NCBI RefSeq assembly: GCF_000150275.1
Contig: NW_002060948.1
Span: 829,983-893,982 of the forward strand
DNA length: 64,000 nt
From: Trichoplax adhaerens
Lineage: Eukaryota; Placozoa; Uniplacotomia; Trichoplacea; Trichoplacidae
Direction of reading: 5' to 3'
A program made the position numbers and the translations under genes. The notes under the pieces were generated by a model. That model searched no databases, was not told the origin of the DNA, and worked only from the letters and a program-made list of their open reading frames with translations. Positions 51,931-64,000 of the stretch are shown here, piece by piece. Positions within the stretch are counted from its first letter, which is position 1. The number at the start of each line of letters is the position of its first letter.

Positions 51931-51984
51931 GGACTGCTTCAATACGCACTGGATCTTATCCAACCGTTTCTCTATTGAAGCCAT
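51931..51984 (-). CDS. Candidate first coding exon, 18 codons (unidentified)
   Basis: An ATG at 51984 opens MASIEKRLDKIQCVLKQS and runs directly into a perfect donor (GTAAGT). The composition is amphipathic and charged, unlike nearby noise. The downstream exons would have to overlap or lie beyond SmD2 on the opposite strand and were not found, so this may be chance. Confidence 0.25.
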
Positions 51985-52161
51985 AGTCAATCCTTAATGA
52001 TTTAGTCCAATATGTACAATTCCAAATTATCCTGGTAATGCTACGGTATTGCAGATGAGTTGGCAATTTTTTTTGTTAATAGCATGAAGTAAATATTTTG
52101 TACTTGTATTATGTTCATATTTTGTAAGCCAAATTATTAATTACCTATCCTTTCAGCCTGT

Positions 52162-52389
52162 ATGCAATCGCCAGCCCTGTACTTGTACTCAATTTTCGTT
52201 TACTGTAATGTAGTGCTTGCTTATTCTATTTCGATCAAAGGTGTACCAGGTAATGAATACACCATTAAAGATGCTACACTCTTGACCTTATTATACTTAT
52301 ATAGAAGAGGTAATAAAATAAATCAATCCAATTTTGTCCTTTCAAAACTTCAAATTAACCTCTTGTGTTACAGCTATATATACCCTTAG
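52162..52389 (+). CDS. Candidate secreted-type exon (unidentified)
   Basis: After a pyrimidine-rich acceptor (CCTTTCAG) an ATG opens MQSPALYLYSIFVYCNVVLA, which resembles a signal peptide, then about 30 more residues to a possible donor near 52309 (AGAAGAGGTAATA). No domain is recognised. Confidence 0.2.
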   Translation: MQSPALYLYSIFVYCNVVLAYSISIKGVPGNEYTIKDATLLTLLYLYRRGNKINQSNFVLSKLQINLLCYSYIYP

Positions 52390-52939
52390 AATATGCTTTC
52401 AAAGTCATGCAATGTATAAAAACTCATAAATCATATGTGCATTAACTTTAATTGAGACAGTTTATTGTTAGTAATCTTACCGATTGCTATGATTGTTTAA
52501 TGCACTGAAAGAGTAGAACGGTAAAGGACTTGCAATCCCTTATTGGAATTGAACTACTCTTAAAATACTACATAATACAGTATTATAGGTATAATTGTTA
52601 GGATAGACTCGTCGATTTCATGTAGTGCATAGTAAGGTAAAAGTTAACAATTCGTATATGTGTATTAAACTTCGTATTCTTATTACTTGAGATACCGCCA
52701 GTAGATTCTAGGTTAGATTAATTTGGTGCTATTAAATACTACGTATTTTCCGCCTCAATCGTAAAGGTAGAAATATCCTCTTTATTCTGTAGTCAAAAAG
52801 CTTTTGTCATCTAGATAATCATATTTTAGTTATTAGAAATGATATAATTCTGATCATAAATTTGAAGTTCGAATGAAGTACTTAGCTAGCATGTACTTTA
52901 CGATACTCTTCCATCATGACCTGATGTTGACATATAAAC

Positions 52940-53004
52940 GATTACAGTCTGGACGCTGAGCAGTTTATAAAGTGATTACAGTCTGGACACTAAGCAGTTT
53001 ATAA
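52940..53004. repeat. 34-bp tandem duplication
   Basis: GATTACAGTCTGGACGCTGA begins at 52940 and recurs at 52974 with two substitutions; both copies include AGCAGTTTATAA. Confidence 0.85.
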
Positions 53005-54168
53005 TATTCTAGTCATATAAAAATGAAAACCATCTAATATCATCGTTAAAGAAATTTCTTACCAGGCAAGGAGTGCAAGTACGCTCATATATTACTGTAC
53101 TACCAGGCTTTACAAAAATTATTACAAGTATGATTTTATAGGTGATAATAGTAATTAACATATATTTCGATCATTTATTAGACTCTTACAAAGTAGATTT
53201 AATCTATAACGTCACATTAGGGTTTTTTTGATATCAAAGATTCTGTTAATTGATCGACGTAATATACAATTGAGTAAAAAATGTATAAGATTGGTCCAAA
53301 TATGTTTGCAGGTTGTAATAAGTAGCAATGACATAGTATTATTACAGGCTGATGATGGAACTGTACAAAGTGGACGCGAGTTACAGAAAACGTCTAGGAT
53401 TCAAAGTATATAAACGTTCAATTACAGAGTGTCAAGTATAAAATGACTTTCGCTCAACTAATTTTTAATCAATGATAAAGTTATTTGAATGCATTTCTTT
53501 AAGTATTAACTATACATCTAGTTTTTAAATCACGAGAAATTTTAAGTTTTTGTTTCTGTATACTCAGTTTATAATAACATTAAGTCAACCAAACCATCAG
53601 TAAGGGTAAACAAATTGAATATATCATACAAAAGGATAGTGAAAATATACAAATTTTGGCCGCACTATAAACGAAACAAAAAAAAACAACTTATATGAAT
53701 ACGAATTTAATTATGATAACCATATTAAGCTTTCGATCTTGGAAAAACTCGATAATAACTAATTCATTACTGAAATTCTAGTAAGTCGTTAACATAAATA
53801 TAGTATTCTGTAGACATTAGGCCTTAAAAATATACGCGAATTAACTGAAGGAATGCGTGACACTTAATAAAATTTTCTGAAAGGTATCGAATTCCTATCT
53901 TTGCCAATAAAAATTAGTGTTTTGTAATACTATATCGTGAACAATATAAAAATATTAGTCATCTGCAGAATATGTAGTTATAATAGGTACTTATGAAATA
54001 TAATATGTATTTAATTAATTAATTATTGATATAAATTGAGTTAATTATATCACTTTATAATACTCGTATAACCTACACGCACGTATAAAATGCTCACAAT
54101 CAAAAGAAATGTGATATCTAAAGAGATATTTTTCAATCCATAGAATAGGCAGGTATAATCAAAATTCT

Positions 54169-57100
54169 CTATGCTATTAGACCTATATCGCCACTGTCAC
54201 TTCCAACCAATACCGTCTTGGTGAGTGGAAGGGCAGCAATACTCTTCACCGAGCCTTTCATGAAATTTGAATGCAGCTTATGACATGTATAAGTTGCCTA
54301 CCATTCAATAACGATAACAACTTTATTACACATCAACAAGTTACAAGGAGAAGTACATTATTATAATAACGGATACTTTGTATTACATTTTCGTCCATTT
54401 CCGAGTGAACACCAAATTTATTTGCTTGTGATATTGATAATATTTGATCTTTATAGGTTGTAAATGTATGTACCGGTTCGGTTTGCCCTAAAAAATTATG
54501 ATTAGTGTAAGGGCATACACTAAATAGCTTTAAATTTTATTTTTTAATAAGTATCGCAATGTTTTCAATATTACTATCCAAGAAATGTTAATTTTCTATA
54601 AATACCTCGTAATGAGCAAACCAATTTACCATCTTCTCGCCATGCACAGATTTTATGATCTCCGGATGATGATAGAAACGTACTACTACCAAATGGCTTA
54701 AGCTAAAAATAGAAAATCCTCTTTATGTCAAGTTAATGTAATGTTTTAAAATTTAATACAATCTAATTATAGTATTAGAGGATTAGATTTACACTCAGAA
54801 TATCTCCACTATGAGCTTCCCATCTTGCTTCAATGAAACCAGTTCTGTTATCTAATACTGATATTTTACCAGAGGCAAATCCGACAGCCACAAAATTTCC
54901 ATTATTACCAGAACAGATACTTTTAATAGCATCTAGAATTATGTGAATGAGAAATTGTTTTCAGTTTCTGAGATAACTACAAAAAGTACCTGATAAACGT
55001 AGATTTAAATACTAAAATGAATTAATTGATTATAACCAGAATCCGAAACCGACGCTTTCCAGTCATATACTATATTTCCACTTCGGGTATCAATAAATCT
55101 AATGCAATATTATTTGAAAAATATTTAATAAAAGCTAGATACAATATATTAATTAATTAATAACTTATACTTCTTGATTAAACTGGCAATAGAACATCAT
55201 TTAAATATTTTGATTAGCGATCCGTAAATTTAAGCTTTATATGGTCAATCTACCTTAAATTGCCATCTATAGAGGCTATTATAAGAGTTGTCGACGGTGA
55301 CGGTAATTTTGTAAGTGAACAAGCTGGCTTTTCCGGCAATTTTATTTCACGTAAAGTTTTGCCTGTCTCACCATCCCACACCTATGAAATTTTAATACTT
55401 ATCTAGAAGAGTGCGCTAAAAAGTACAAATTTATAGTTTGTATTTAGGACTTACATGAACAGCACCTCCATCGCAGGATACTACTTTCTCGGTTAAATTT
55501 AAGTAATCAACAGAGATGATATATCTGCTATGGTGTGAATACGTTAGCTTGCTTTTACAGCGATAAGAACTGTCTTTGACATTTTCAATTGACCATAGTT
55601 TTACTGTTTTATCACGACTGCCGGACAAGAAATGCTTTTCATTATTGAAAGCGTACAAACTTCGGACTGGCCAAATATGATCTAGGCAACAAATAAGGCT
55701 TCAGTATAAAGATTCTTTACCGAAAAGACATTATACTATATTTTATCTAAATAACTATATTAAAATTTTAATTTTAAAAATTTCAATTACCCGAAAAAGT
55801 TTGTAGATGCATTTGGAGGAAAGAAAATTTGCCACGAGTTTGAGAACCTTTTAATAAGTTTTTACATTAGTAAAAAACTCAAATCATATTGTAGGAACAA
55901 AAAATTTCTGAAAAAGAACTTACTAATTTGATTTTCCCAGTACGATAACCACGTACTACTTAAGTGATGGCGCTCATCAATATGAATATCACTAAAATTT
56001 GCAAGTGCGGTATATTTCTAAGTTGATATTTCATTCGACACGATAGTAACGTTACTTGAAATAATCTAGCACTATCAAGAACCCACTATCGTAATTTTAT
56101 GATCATAAGTTTATGTTTATTACCTATTCTCTCCACCTGATGGATCAAAAGTATTCAGCCCATTCACGCTTTGTCTACTATAGTTATATTCGGTTTAGAT
56201 AGTGTAAGTGAGAATAGTTTCATGCATAGCACGTTACGTAATAAAAAATCTCTGTAAGTTAAGGTGAATATTACAGCAGGATTTAACTCATAATTGTCAG
56301 ATTACCTATTTGATTCTGTGGTACTCAAATCTGGATTGGGATCGTTTTTGTTTGCAAGTCGTTCATCATATGACAGTGCTAACTGCCATATTAAATCATG
56401 GTTACATAAATTTTCTCCAATAAAAATATCTCCGATAAGTTTACAAAATCCCACATAGGAATAATATGCCATAGATGCATTAAAAACGACCTTTCATCAA
56501 GATAAAGCATCAGTAATTTAAACGATATGTACGCGATACATGCAACTGAATGCTGAAAAATGATTCCTCCTTACTTGTAATTGTGGAAGCGATGGACAGT
56601 TATGGTCCGATGAATCAGAGAATCCATAGTTTTTACTATCTTCGTCGGCAATATAGTCGATTCCTTTATGTTCTGATATCTCTAATTTATTAGGAATGTA
56701 ATCTACAGATTCACCTGAAACATTCATTGTTATGATTTTAGAGCTTTGGTTTATCATTATTGATATTATCATAGCAATAGCTAGTTACCCACCATTTTCG
56801 AGACCTTTCTGCTCGTTGGAATGAACCCGATCAAAACAAGAAAAATAAAGCTGTATAGTATCTGCAAGTAAGTCACGAGCATTATCTCGGCCTATTCGTT
56901 CACCGATGTATCGTAACACATTGATCATATATTGGCATATACCAACTCGAGCAATACCACCACCAGGAAACATTAATGTACCAGAAGCAATAACTTTTAT
57001 TAACGGCTGAAATACTACCAAGGCTAAAGACTATATATAACATATTTATGAATAAATATCTACAATCGGATTAGGCGAGAATAAATAAGAATTTTTTCAT

Positions 57101-60100
57101 ACCTCAACATTCTGCAATAATTCCTTGTTCTTAGTGTACGGTAGGCAAGCTCTAAATAAGAGCATAGAACCAATTAATCCACCCTCGATCTTCGAACTTA
57201 ACCGCTTATCATTTGCATTATTAATCTGCAATTAAAGATATACGTTAATGCCACCTCGCCTATCTTACATTACCTTTCAATCATCTTTAAAGTAATGTAG
57301 TGGGATTAAATAAGCGGATTTTCTTGCGGAATATTATTAATACAGTTACAAGTAAATGTATAGTACATAGAATTATGCACTTATATATCTGCATACTTAC
57401 AGCAGACACAATAGCCGGAACATATTGCTGAAATAATACGGAAGGCCCGTACACTTTACAGATATGGGCTAGCAAATCTACCAGATATCCGTACTTAATG
57501 GTCTCATTAACATTACTTGATCGTATATACGTATCTGTAGTATCGCTCCATACGTAGCCTGATGGTAGCAGTCTCAGCGCTTGATTTGCAATATATCTGC
57601 CCGTAAGAATTGGGCCCATAAAAGGAATTATTTCTTTAAGTGTTTCGACAGCAGCTTGACATACTTTAGATTCAGTAATGTTTTTTGCGTTATTAGAAAG
57701 ACTACTAGATTTTCTGCTGTCTCCATCCGAAGCTCTACTATCTACGTGATACTTTTCATTTTGAGTGGATTTATGCTTATCTCTTTCGCTACCAGAGAAA
57801 CTATGTGACCTAAAGAGCATTCCATCGTCACTGTCAACAATTTTTGGATCCGAGGGAACTGTTAATGTATCAGAGATTCCTCGATTTGGTGGTTCTTCAG
57901 TGACTTGCAGTTCCAAAGAGGATCTGTCTGGTCCCTCTTCTTCGCTGTGTTTTCTTACAGTATCACTTGGTGGTCGATTTTTTTTGTTACTACCACTTAG
58001 GTATGATACGTAATCTATAGCTATTGAATTGCGTCGAAATTTAGTTTTCCGTGAAGCGCTAGATTTTCTAGAGGATGAACTACTTTGTAGAGGACTTTCA
58101 GTGTTCGATCTTTTCGGACCAGGTCGGCGAGGATGTCGATTGACACTTTTGACATTATGAGGTAGTGACTCAATTAAAAAAGGGAGAAAATTTTCGATGT
58201 ATGATTGTAATCCAAGATAGTTAATAAGATTCATAGTAAAATGAATGTTTAAAAGATGAACATGATCTTCCACAGGAATTTTAGATTCAAACAATTTTAG
58301 TATTGGTTTAACAAGAGATGCATTGCTAGTTTTCATACCCATGTGTTTGCCAAGAATATTAAATAAATGATATGCCGCCTTATATTTTAATTCGTTATCC
58401 TCAAATAGGATCATAATATGAGGCAGTAATAATTCCAACCCTATGGAATCTAACTGCGACATTAGTTGTGGAAGTTTCGTTTGACAAAGTTTTACTATTG
58501 CTTGTAACTTGCCTCTAATAGGGAATCGACTTGCCTCTAGCGGGAATCGACTTGCCACTAATGGGAATCGATCTGCCTCTAAAGCTGTAGCTAAAACACT
58601 GCCAGGTATTTCTTTTGATAATTTTCTTAAAATACTACCAATACTATCCTTTTCTCCTTTTTTTGAGCTGGTTGACAAACCCTCGTTGGCCTCATCTAAA
58701 ATAGGTCCACCAGTTTCGGTCTGAATTATATGCTCGGGAGTAGTATTTTGATTTGGTGTATTACCACCTCCAACGGGAACTTGTAAGGATACAGCAATGT
58801 TATTTTTACCACTCGCATGTACGCTATTTGTCTTACTATTAGAAGGCGTTGAAGAAAGGTTAGCAGGCTGATCATGCACAGGTTTATTAGTTTCATTGGC
58901 TTGATATTGATCAGTTGAATTAGATCTAGGTTTTCCTTGACTCGTATCTGGACGATTATTTATAGTCTGGAGTTCACAGATAAAGGCATAAAGATCTTTA
59001 AAGTAATCTGGAAATGAAAATTTTGATGTACAGGAACTTATCATCAATGCCGGTGTTACAATGGGCAATCCATCATCGCTAAATAATTTTAATGATGATT
59101 CACTCGAATTTTCAGTATCTTCGCCTAGCGTCATTAATTCGTGAATGACTTTACATAATGAACTACGGGGATAAAACGAAAGCAGACGAAAATAGATGTT
59201 ATGATACGCAATAAACTTAACACAAACCTGATCGTACATAACTATATACAGTACTAACCGAGGCAAATTAGTAATCGAATTACTGCTACTTTTACAGATT
59301 GCTTTGCAGATCTCTCTCCTTTCTTTTACGTCTAATGTTGGCGATAGCATGCGTAATTTGTCAGAAAAGAGCATCTCTCCCAACAAGAAACCTAGTGACT
59401 TCATATCTTCTGTTATGAGATGGTCCAATGACACGGCTCCAGACTATCAATAGTTTAACTTAATTATAATCTGACAGATGCTGACGTACAAATCATGACT
59501 TAACAGTAATAAGACGAATTCATATATCTATGAGAATTCGAGCGGCGTTGTTTTAGAATAACATTAAGGTAGTTTGATCAAACGGTAAATTATACTGTCA
59601 TACATATCTAATAATTTACCTTAGTTATATTCGAGGATTCCTCTTCTTTCTTTTTTCCTTTAGTATCTTTCTCTTTGTCCTTATCTTTATCTTTATCTTT
59701 ATCTTTTTCTTTTTCTTTTTCTTTGAGTTGCTTGGAATCTTGCGTTGTACTATTAGAATCCGTTACGTTATTCGTTCTTGACATTTCTTCATGGCCTAAC
59801 TTAAGGGACTGCGCTAAACATTTCTTCTTAAAGTGAGCCAAAGATTCATAGTTATCTAATATCTCTAATGGTTCAAATCCATCGGGTAAAAGGATCTGGC
59901 CAACCTTCAATTTATTCTGAACCTTAGAGTCACTATCATTACGTTGTTGCCTAAAAAGTGATAGGGGAGATCTTAGTTGACTCTTTAAACTCATACTTGG
60001 GCTAGATTCTTGATCTGCAGTATGAGCTAGTAAATGTTCTGGAGCGTTAGTGCTATCTATTGAAATTTCTAGGACGTCATCATTTGTTAAATCGATAGAG

Positions 60101-63100
60101 TCCTGCTTTGAAGAATAACGTCCAACTCCATCTTGTGATGATTCGTTAGCTTCAGATTGTGACGAAGCCTTAGATTGATTTTTATTACGCAGTAAAACAT
60201 TAGCAGCTGATGCGATACTATTGGGTGATTTCCATTTAGGATGTGGTTCAGTAAACAATTGAACAGTACCATAATTCATCGGTTTTTCATGATTATCAGC
60301 AAGATGCAAGTGCACATTTTTAGCTTTAACAGCAGCTTTACCACTTAATTTATATCCAAATATAAGGTCAATCCAATGATGAAGTCTTTTACTAACGTGT
60401 TCTCCGTCTAATAAATGTTTATGTCGACGCACGAAATCTTCCGGACTAGAAGCCCAAGGGTTTACTTGTAAATCAGGCATATCGGTATGAATCGATGTGA
60501 AGATTGAAGGATCAGTAAAGAATTCAGGTATGCATTCGTCAGGAGTCCATTCTTGTAATTTTTGTATCGTTGAGGGGTATTCTGCGGGTACCCATTCTGA
60601 ACGAACATACTGGCATAGAACAGCACGCCGCATTCGACGTGCTAAATAAACATGGTAAGTAATCTCTGACAAACCATCAGAGACATGATGACGTACGTGT
60701 ATTCCACTGTCATTTGAGTTATTCCTTCCCGAGGATTCGTATGTCGCATCCAATTGTCGATCTCCTTTATTCAAGCGAAATTTAGACTTTTTAAGGTCGC
60801 GCCAAGAGCTATCAGAACGGCTAAAATCGACTACCCAGGGAAGAATAGGATGATTATTGGGATCACCAAATCTACGACCGGCCAATCGATTCAATGCCAT
60901 TAAATAGTCAAAATTGCTAATCTTGTTGTTAGTCCAATTGGTCACCAATTGCGGTAGATCGCACATCATATCGGATAATTTGTTTAGAAGACGATGCTGA
61001 TATTTCAATGATGTAATTGATGGCTTCTTATTTCCAAGCTTCTCAGAAAAATTTAAAAGTGTTTGCTTCGCATTTTCTAAAGCGTGTTGATTATTAACAG
61101 CTAAATTCTTATTCGAGAGTGTCATACTTGTGACGAAAGCTGATCCTCTTCGCATAGTTAATTTATCTTTCGAAGGGATAGCATTTCCACCAATCGGAAG
61201 GCGTGCGCTAGGCGGAGGAGTTGGTCCCGAAACTTGCACTTTTGCTGGGGTAGGATTTCCAACCAGACGATTAGCAAGCGCATATAGATCATCTGCAGTT
61301 TCCATATTATCGTCCTTTTCACGTTTTTCATCAATACTGGTTGCATTAAGAGTATTTGCAGCCTTTTTGTCTTCTTTACTAGGGATAACCTCACATCGAA
61401 ATTGAAGACCCGATAATCGAACCCAATAATTTTCATCGATTAAAACATCTTCTAGTGAAAATTGACCGACACCAATGCCGCAACAATGATACGCATGAAG
61501 TGCATTTAATATTTGATAAACAATAAATAACGGCTTAGAAAGAGAAGACGTTAGCATAGCAGGACTATACATTACTACATCTCGTAATGTATATGAGGCA
61601 TATGGTTGTATAAAATAAAATGCTTTTTCTGTTTCTAAAGCACAGATAATAGGCAGTAGATTTGCATTTTGAGTATTATTTAGACTAGAATGGATTACAT
61701 GCTGTATTTGTTGTATATGTTCTTGTTGGTGAATATGTTGTTGAAAAGAATGCTTCAGTCTTTGAAATAGGTTGGTACGGACATCATCTCTTTCTTGCTG
61801 ATGTATTTTACTTTGATGCCAGCTTGACTCGCTATCTGATTCAGCTTCACTCTTATCGACCGTTATGTTGACAGTAGGAACAAGAGTCTGACTATCTCGT
61901 CTAGCTCCGTCGACAACTGGTGCTGCTGGAGTATCTCCAGAATTTCCTGTAGTTGCGCGAACAAGTTGTATACCATATAATCCAGATAAGATACTTTGTA
62001 TTAGCTCCTGAAAAACGATACAATAAAGGAATATTCTAAAGTTCTGTTACTTCGTATGAATACACTAACAAATGAGTTATTTTATTTCACGTTACATCAA
62101 GATAGCATATCTTCTATTTCAAATAATTATTAATGAAAGACCTCATCAATTGTTTATTATATGTTTTATTTTTGTAAGGGCAAATTTAAGCCTATATAAT
62201 TTTATAACCTTTAAAGGAATTTTGATATAAGTGCATGGTGATACAGCTTCAAACGAGATATTTTTGCAGAAGTCTTGAAAATAGAGACATGCCAGTAAAT
62301 GAGTGGCTTTGTTGATATAACTCATAACCTGTGCATAGTTTGCGTTTCCTGGTAGCGGCTCAAAGTTGTTTAATACCATTGCCGAAACAGGAAGATTGAC
62401 TTGACTGCAATAAAAAGATGTAATCATTACATAGTTATATAGTACTGTAGTTTAACTTTTAATAATATTAAGGAACAGTAATAGAACTACTACTTCAGGG
62501 TATGAGAAAACTGTTCAACAGATCAAGATAATTTGATTTTACTTGGTATTCAATACATGTCAACACCATAAAGAAACATATAAGAATAACGGTAAGTAAA
62601 GATAATATTACAATATTAGAAAGGCATAACATTTTACGTTGCTAGCTCTAAAGTAAAATTGATTTAGTGCAATTAAACTAATTCATACTATTTATATCAT
62701 AACATTAGTACAGCAATGTAACAACATACCAGGGGTCAGCGATGTTTTCCGGCTTTGCAACAACTTTAATACATATTTTTTTCCAATGTTTGGGCAACCT
62801 TGTTTGTGATGGCTGAAGCTGTAGTTTCCGTTCATACATTGTAGCATCACTATCATATTTCCGATCATGGATTATCCCTTTGCACACATTGTCTAGCCAT
62901 TCTTCGTGCACCTTATAAATTAAGGTGAAACACATATTCCGTTATGATTTGTAATATAGTTCTTTACATTTTTGTCAACTTTAGTACTTATATTGTAGCT
63001 TGTTAAAGACTGCTTGATAATAATATTATTACATGTGATCATAGCGTACAAACGTCACAAAATATATAAGGGTACATGTATGCAATACGATTAGCAGATC

Positions 63101-63317
63101 TTACTCCTTTTATAGCTAGTAACTAATTAATTAAAAATGAATTATTTTACAGTAAAGTAGTCTATCGTACGCAATAGGTAAGTATTCCTATTACCATGCA
63201 GGTAACTCTGGTACCACGTGTAGTAAAATCAAAACACGGGCGAATATCGGCGCTATAGATATTTAGGTCTTTCTCGATTAAAGTAACAGCATCTTCCGTA
63301 CTTAATGTCTGTCCCAT
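54169..63317 (-). CDS. WDR81: WDR81 homologue (BEACH and WD40 protein), many exons
   Basis: In vertebrates WDR81 works with WDR91 on endosomes to restrain PI3K and to promote endosome maturation and aggrephagy. Exon 1 (about 63195-63317) starts MGQTLSTEDAVTLIEKDLN. Exon 2 (from 62911) has VHEEWLDNVCKGIIHDRKYD. A large exon (about 59623-62007) carries the pseudo-kinase-like and BEACH part: LLNKLSDMMCDLP, FDYLMALNRLAGRRFGDPNN, HPILPWVVDFSRSDSSWRDL, KKSKFRLNKGDRQLD, EWTPDECIPEFFTDPSIF and LHHWIDLIFGYKLSGKAAVK. The next large exon (about 57400-59450) starts with LDHLITEDMKSLGFLLGEML and is helical with Ser-rich insertions. WD40 exons follow: HFLSGSRDKTVKLWSIE (55620), VVSCDGGAVH (55480), FLSSSGDHKICAWREDGKL (54690), and the last exon ends VLVGSDSGDIGLIA with stop at 54169. 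A Lys/Asp/Glu run lies at 59640-59730 and a threefold SRFPL repeat at 58521-58583. No GTAC array is seen upstream. Confidence 0.94.
58521..58583 (-). repeat. In-frame 21-bp triplication inside WDR81
   Basis: Three consecutive 21-bp units each containing GGGAATCGA encode DRFPLVA, SRFPLEA and SRFPIRG-type heptapeptides. The reading frame is kept, so this is a coding minisatellite expansion within a linker between the BEACH domain and the helical region. The human protein has nothing comparable at this place as far as I can recall. Confidence 0.8.
59640..59735 (-). repeat. Lys/Asp/Glu low-complexity tract in WDR81
   Basis: Hexanucleotide-like repeats encode alternating KEKEK and KDKDKDKDK before the exon end (EEESSNITK). 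Likely a disordered, highly charged linker that arose by replication slippage. Confidence 0.85.
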
Positions 63318-64000
63318 TCTTGACAATTTCGAAAATCTCTCTTGAGGCTTTTAGTTCCAAAACAATTGCGACACTCTCAAGAAGATTGGATCGATTACTG
63401 GCATATTACTTTGCAATGACAAGGGAAAACATCCTTTAAGGCTTTTCCTCTGTCTTTTTCGATATATTAAAGAACTGATTGTAAGACTACCGTAGAAGAG
63501 AAAGATACAACAGTTGATGAGTACATCGATACAATGGTTTCAACACTATTATGCTACATTGATATCATATCAAAATCGTAATAGTATTGTTGTAAGCCAA
63601 ATAATACAATAGAGCGTTTAGTTAGTAGATATCAGTTGGTGAAAAGAGTATTTGAAAGGTAGACGACACTACGATAGGACATTTAAGGTTTTAGATTTTG
63701 TATTTCGTTATCTTCAATAGCTACCACCTATGTATATTATATGTACATTTACCATTGTCACAAATATATAAAGTGGGCTCCTGCTATGCTTGACAATAGT
63801 ATATTGCTATTGGCGTTCAATTGAAAGTTAACAGAAGTAAATATCAATTAACATGATGGCATTTCTTATTTTTTTCATATTCGGTAGAATGTGGTACATA
63901 TCAATTCGTACAGTATCTATCATTTAAGGTAAAAAATGACGTAATTGCCTTGTTTCTTTAGTGATTAACTTCATGCAACAATTTAGTTGACTGCAAATTA
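63318..64000. other. Upstream region of WDR81, nothing recognised
   Basis: About 680 bp of AT-rich DNA beyond the WDR81 start codon, containing the presumed promoter. No open frame, repeat array or GTAC cluster is seen. Confidence 0.5.

Larger units (their letters stand above)
51724..54168. other. Intergenic region with weak coding hints
   Basis: Spacer between SmD2 and the 3' end of WDR81. It has a possible minus-strand first exon (51931-51984), a possible signal-peptide-like plus-strand frame (52162-52389), a 34-bp tandem duplication (52940-53004) and a 61-codon plus frame (53228-53413). None can be tied to a known family. No GTAC array is seen. Confidence 0.45.

Noticed and set aside
58509-58724. 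71-codon plus-strand open frame with regular NRLASSGNRLA repeats
   Set aside because: It is the antisense reading of the in-frame triplication within the WDR81 exon.

Overview
The window is eukaryotic nuclear DNA from an AT-rich, intron-dense animal genome. Nine protein-coding genes can be recognised by translating exons and comparing them with metazoan families; nearly all are split by short GT-AG introns (mostly about 50-500 bp). SCAI, CREBZF, WDR81, PPP2R3C and the PAPS transporter SLC35B2 point to a metazoan. The AT content, compact spacing and short introns suggest an early-branching invertebrate such as a placozoan or sponge, but the sequence alone does not settle the lineage.

Layout: 1-3235, no gene found. 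3236-5556 (-), ChaC-type gamma-glutamylcyclotransferase, 3 exons. 5557-7629, spacer rich in GTAC-palindrome arrays. 7630-10000 (-), proteasome subunit alpha type 6, 7 exons, 249 aa. 10001-11698, GTAC arrays plus a 120-bp inverted-repeat element. 11699-25279 (-), xanthine dehydrogenase, many exons. 25280-29075, no assignable gene. 29076-30575 (-), SLC35B2, head-to-head with PPP2R3C (31633-35767, +); the shared spacer holds GTAC arrays and a 63/84-bp minisatellite. 36389-41650 (-), SCAI, head-to-head with the single-exon bZIP gene CREBZF (43457-44176, +) across a spacer loaded with GTAC arrays and CRE half-sites. 46489-48751 (-), FKBP2-like ER peptidyl-prolyl isomerase, 142 aa, with a 22-nt microexon and a C-terminal KEEL. 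48752-51368, a repeat district: a GTAC array, a 200-bp tandem duplication and a five-unit array with a shared Cys-rich open frame. 51369-51723 (+), SmD2. 54169-63317 (-), WDR81 (BEACH plus WD40).

The genes are mostly housekeeping (glutathione turnover, proteasome, purine oxidation, Golgi PAPS transport, PP2A regulation, transcription co-regulation, ER folding, splicing, endosomal trafficking). They do not form one pathway, and there is no operon-like organisation.

The most unusual signal is a family of arrays built from the palindrome GTAC joined by single A or T bases (GTACW)n. They cluster 0.15-0.6 kb upstream of the start codons of most genes here and are nearly absent from 3' spacers. 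Also notable are the five-unit Cys-rich array near 50-51 kb, an Asp in place of the substrate-contacting Glu in xanthine dehydrogenase, six CGTCA half-sites upstream of the bZIP gene, and an in-frame 21-bp periodicity in two unrelated repeats.
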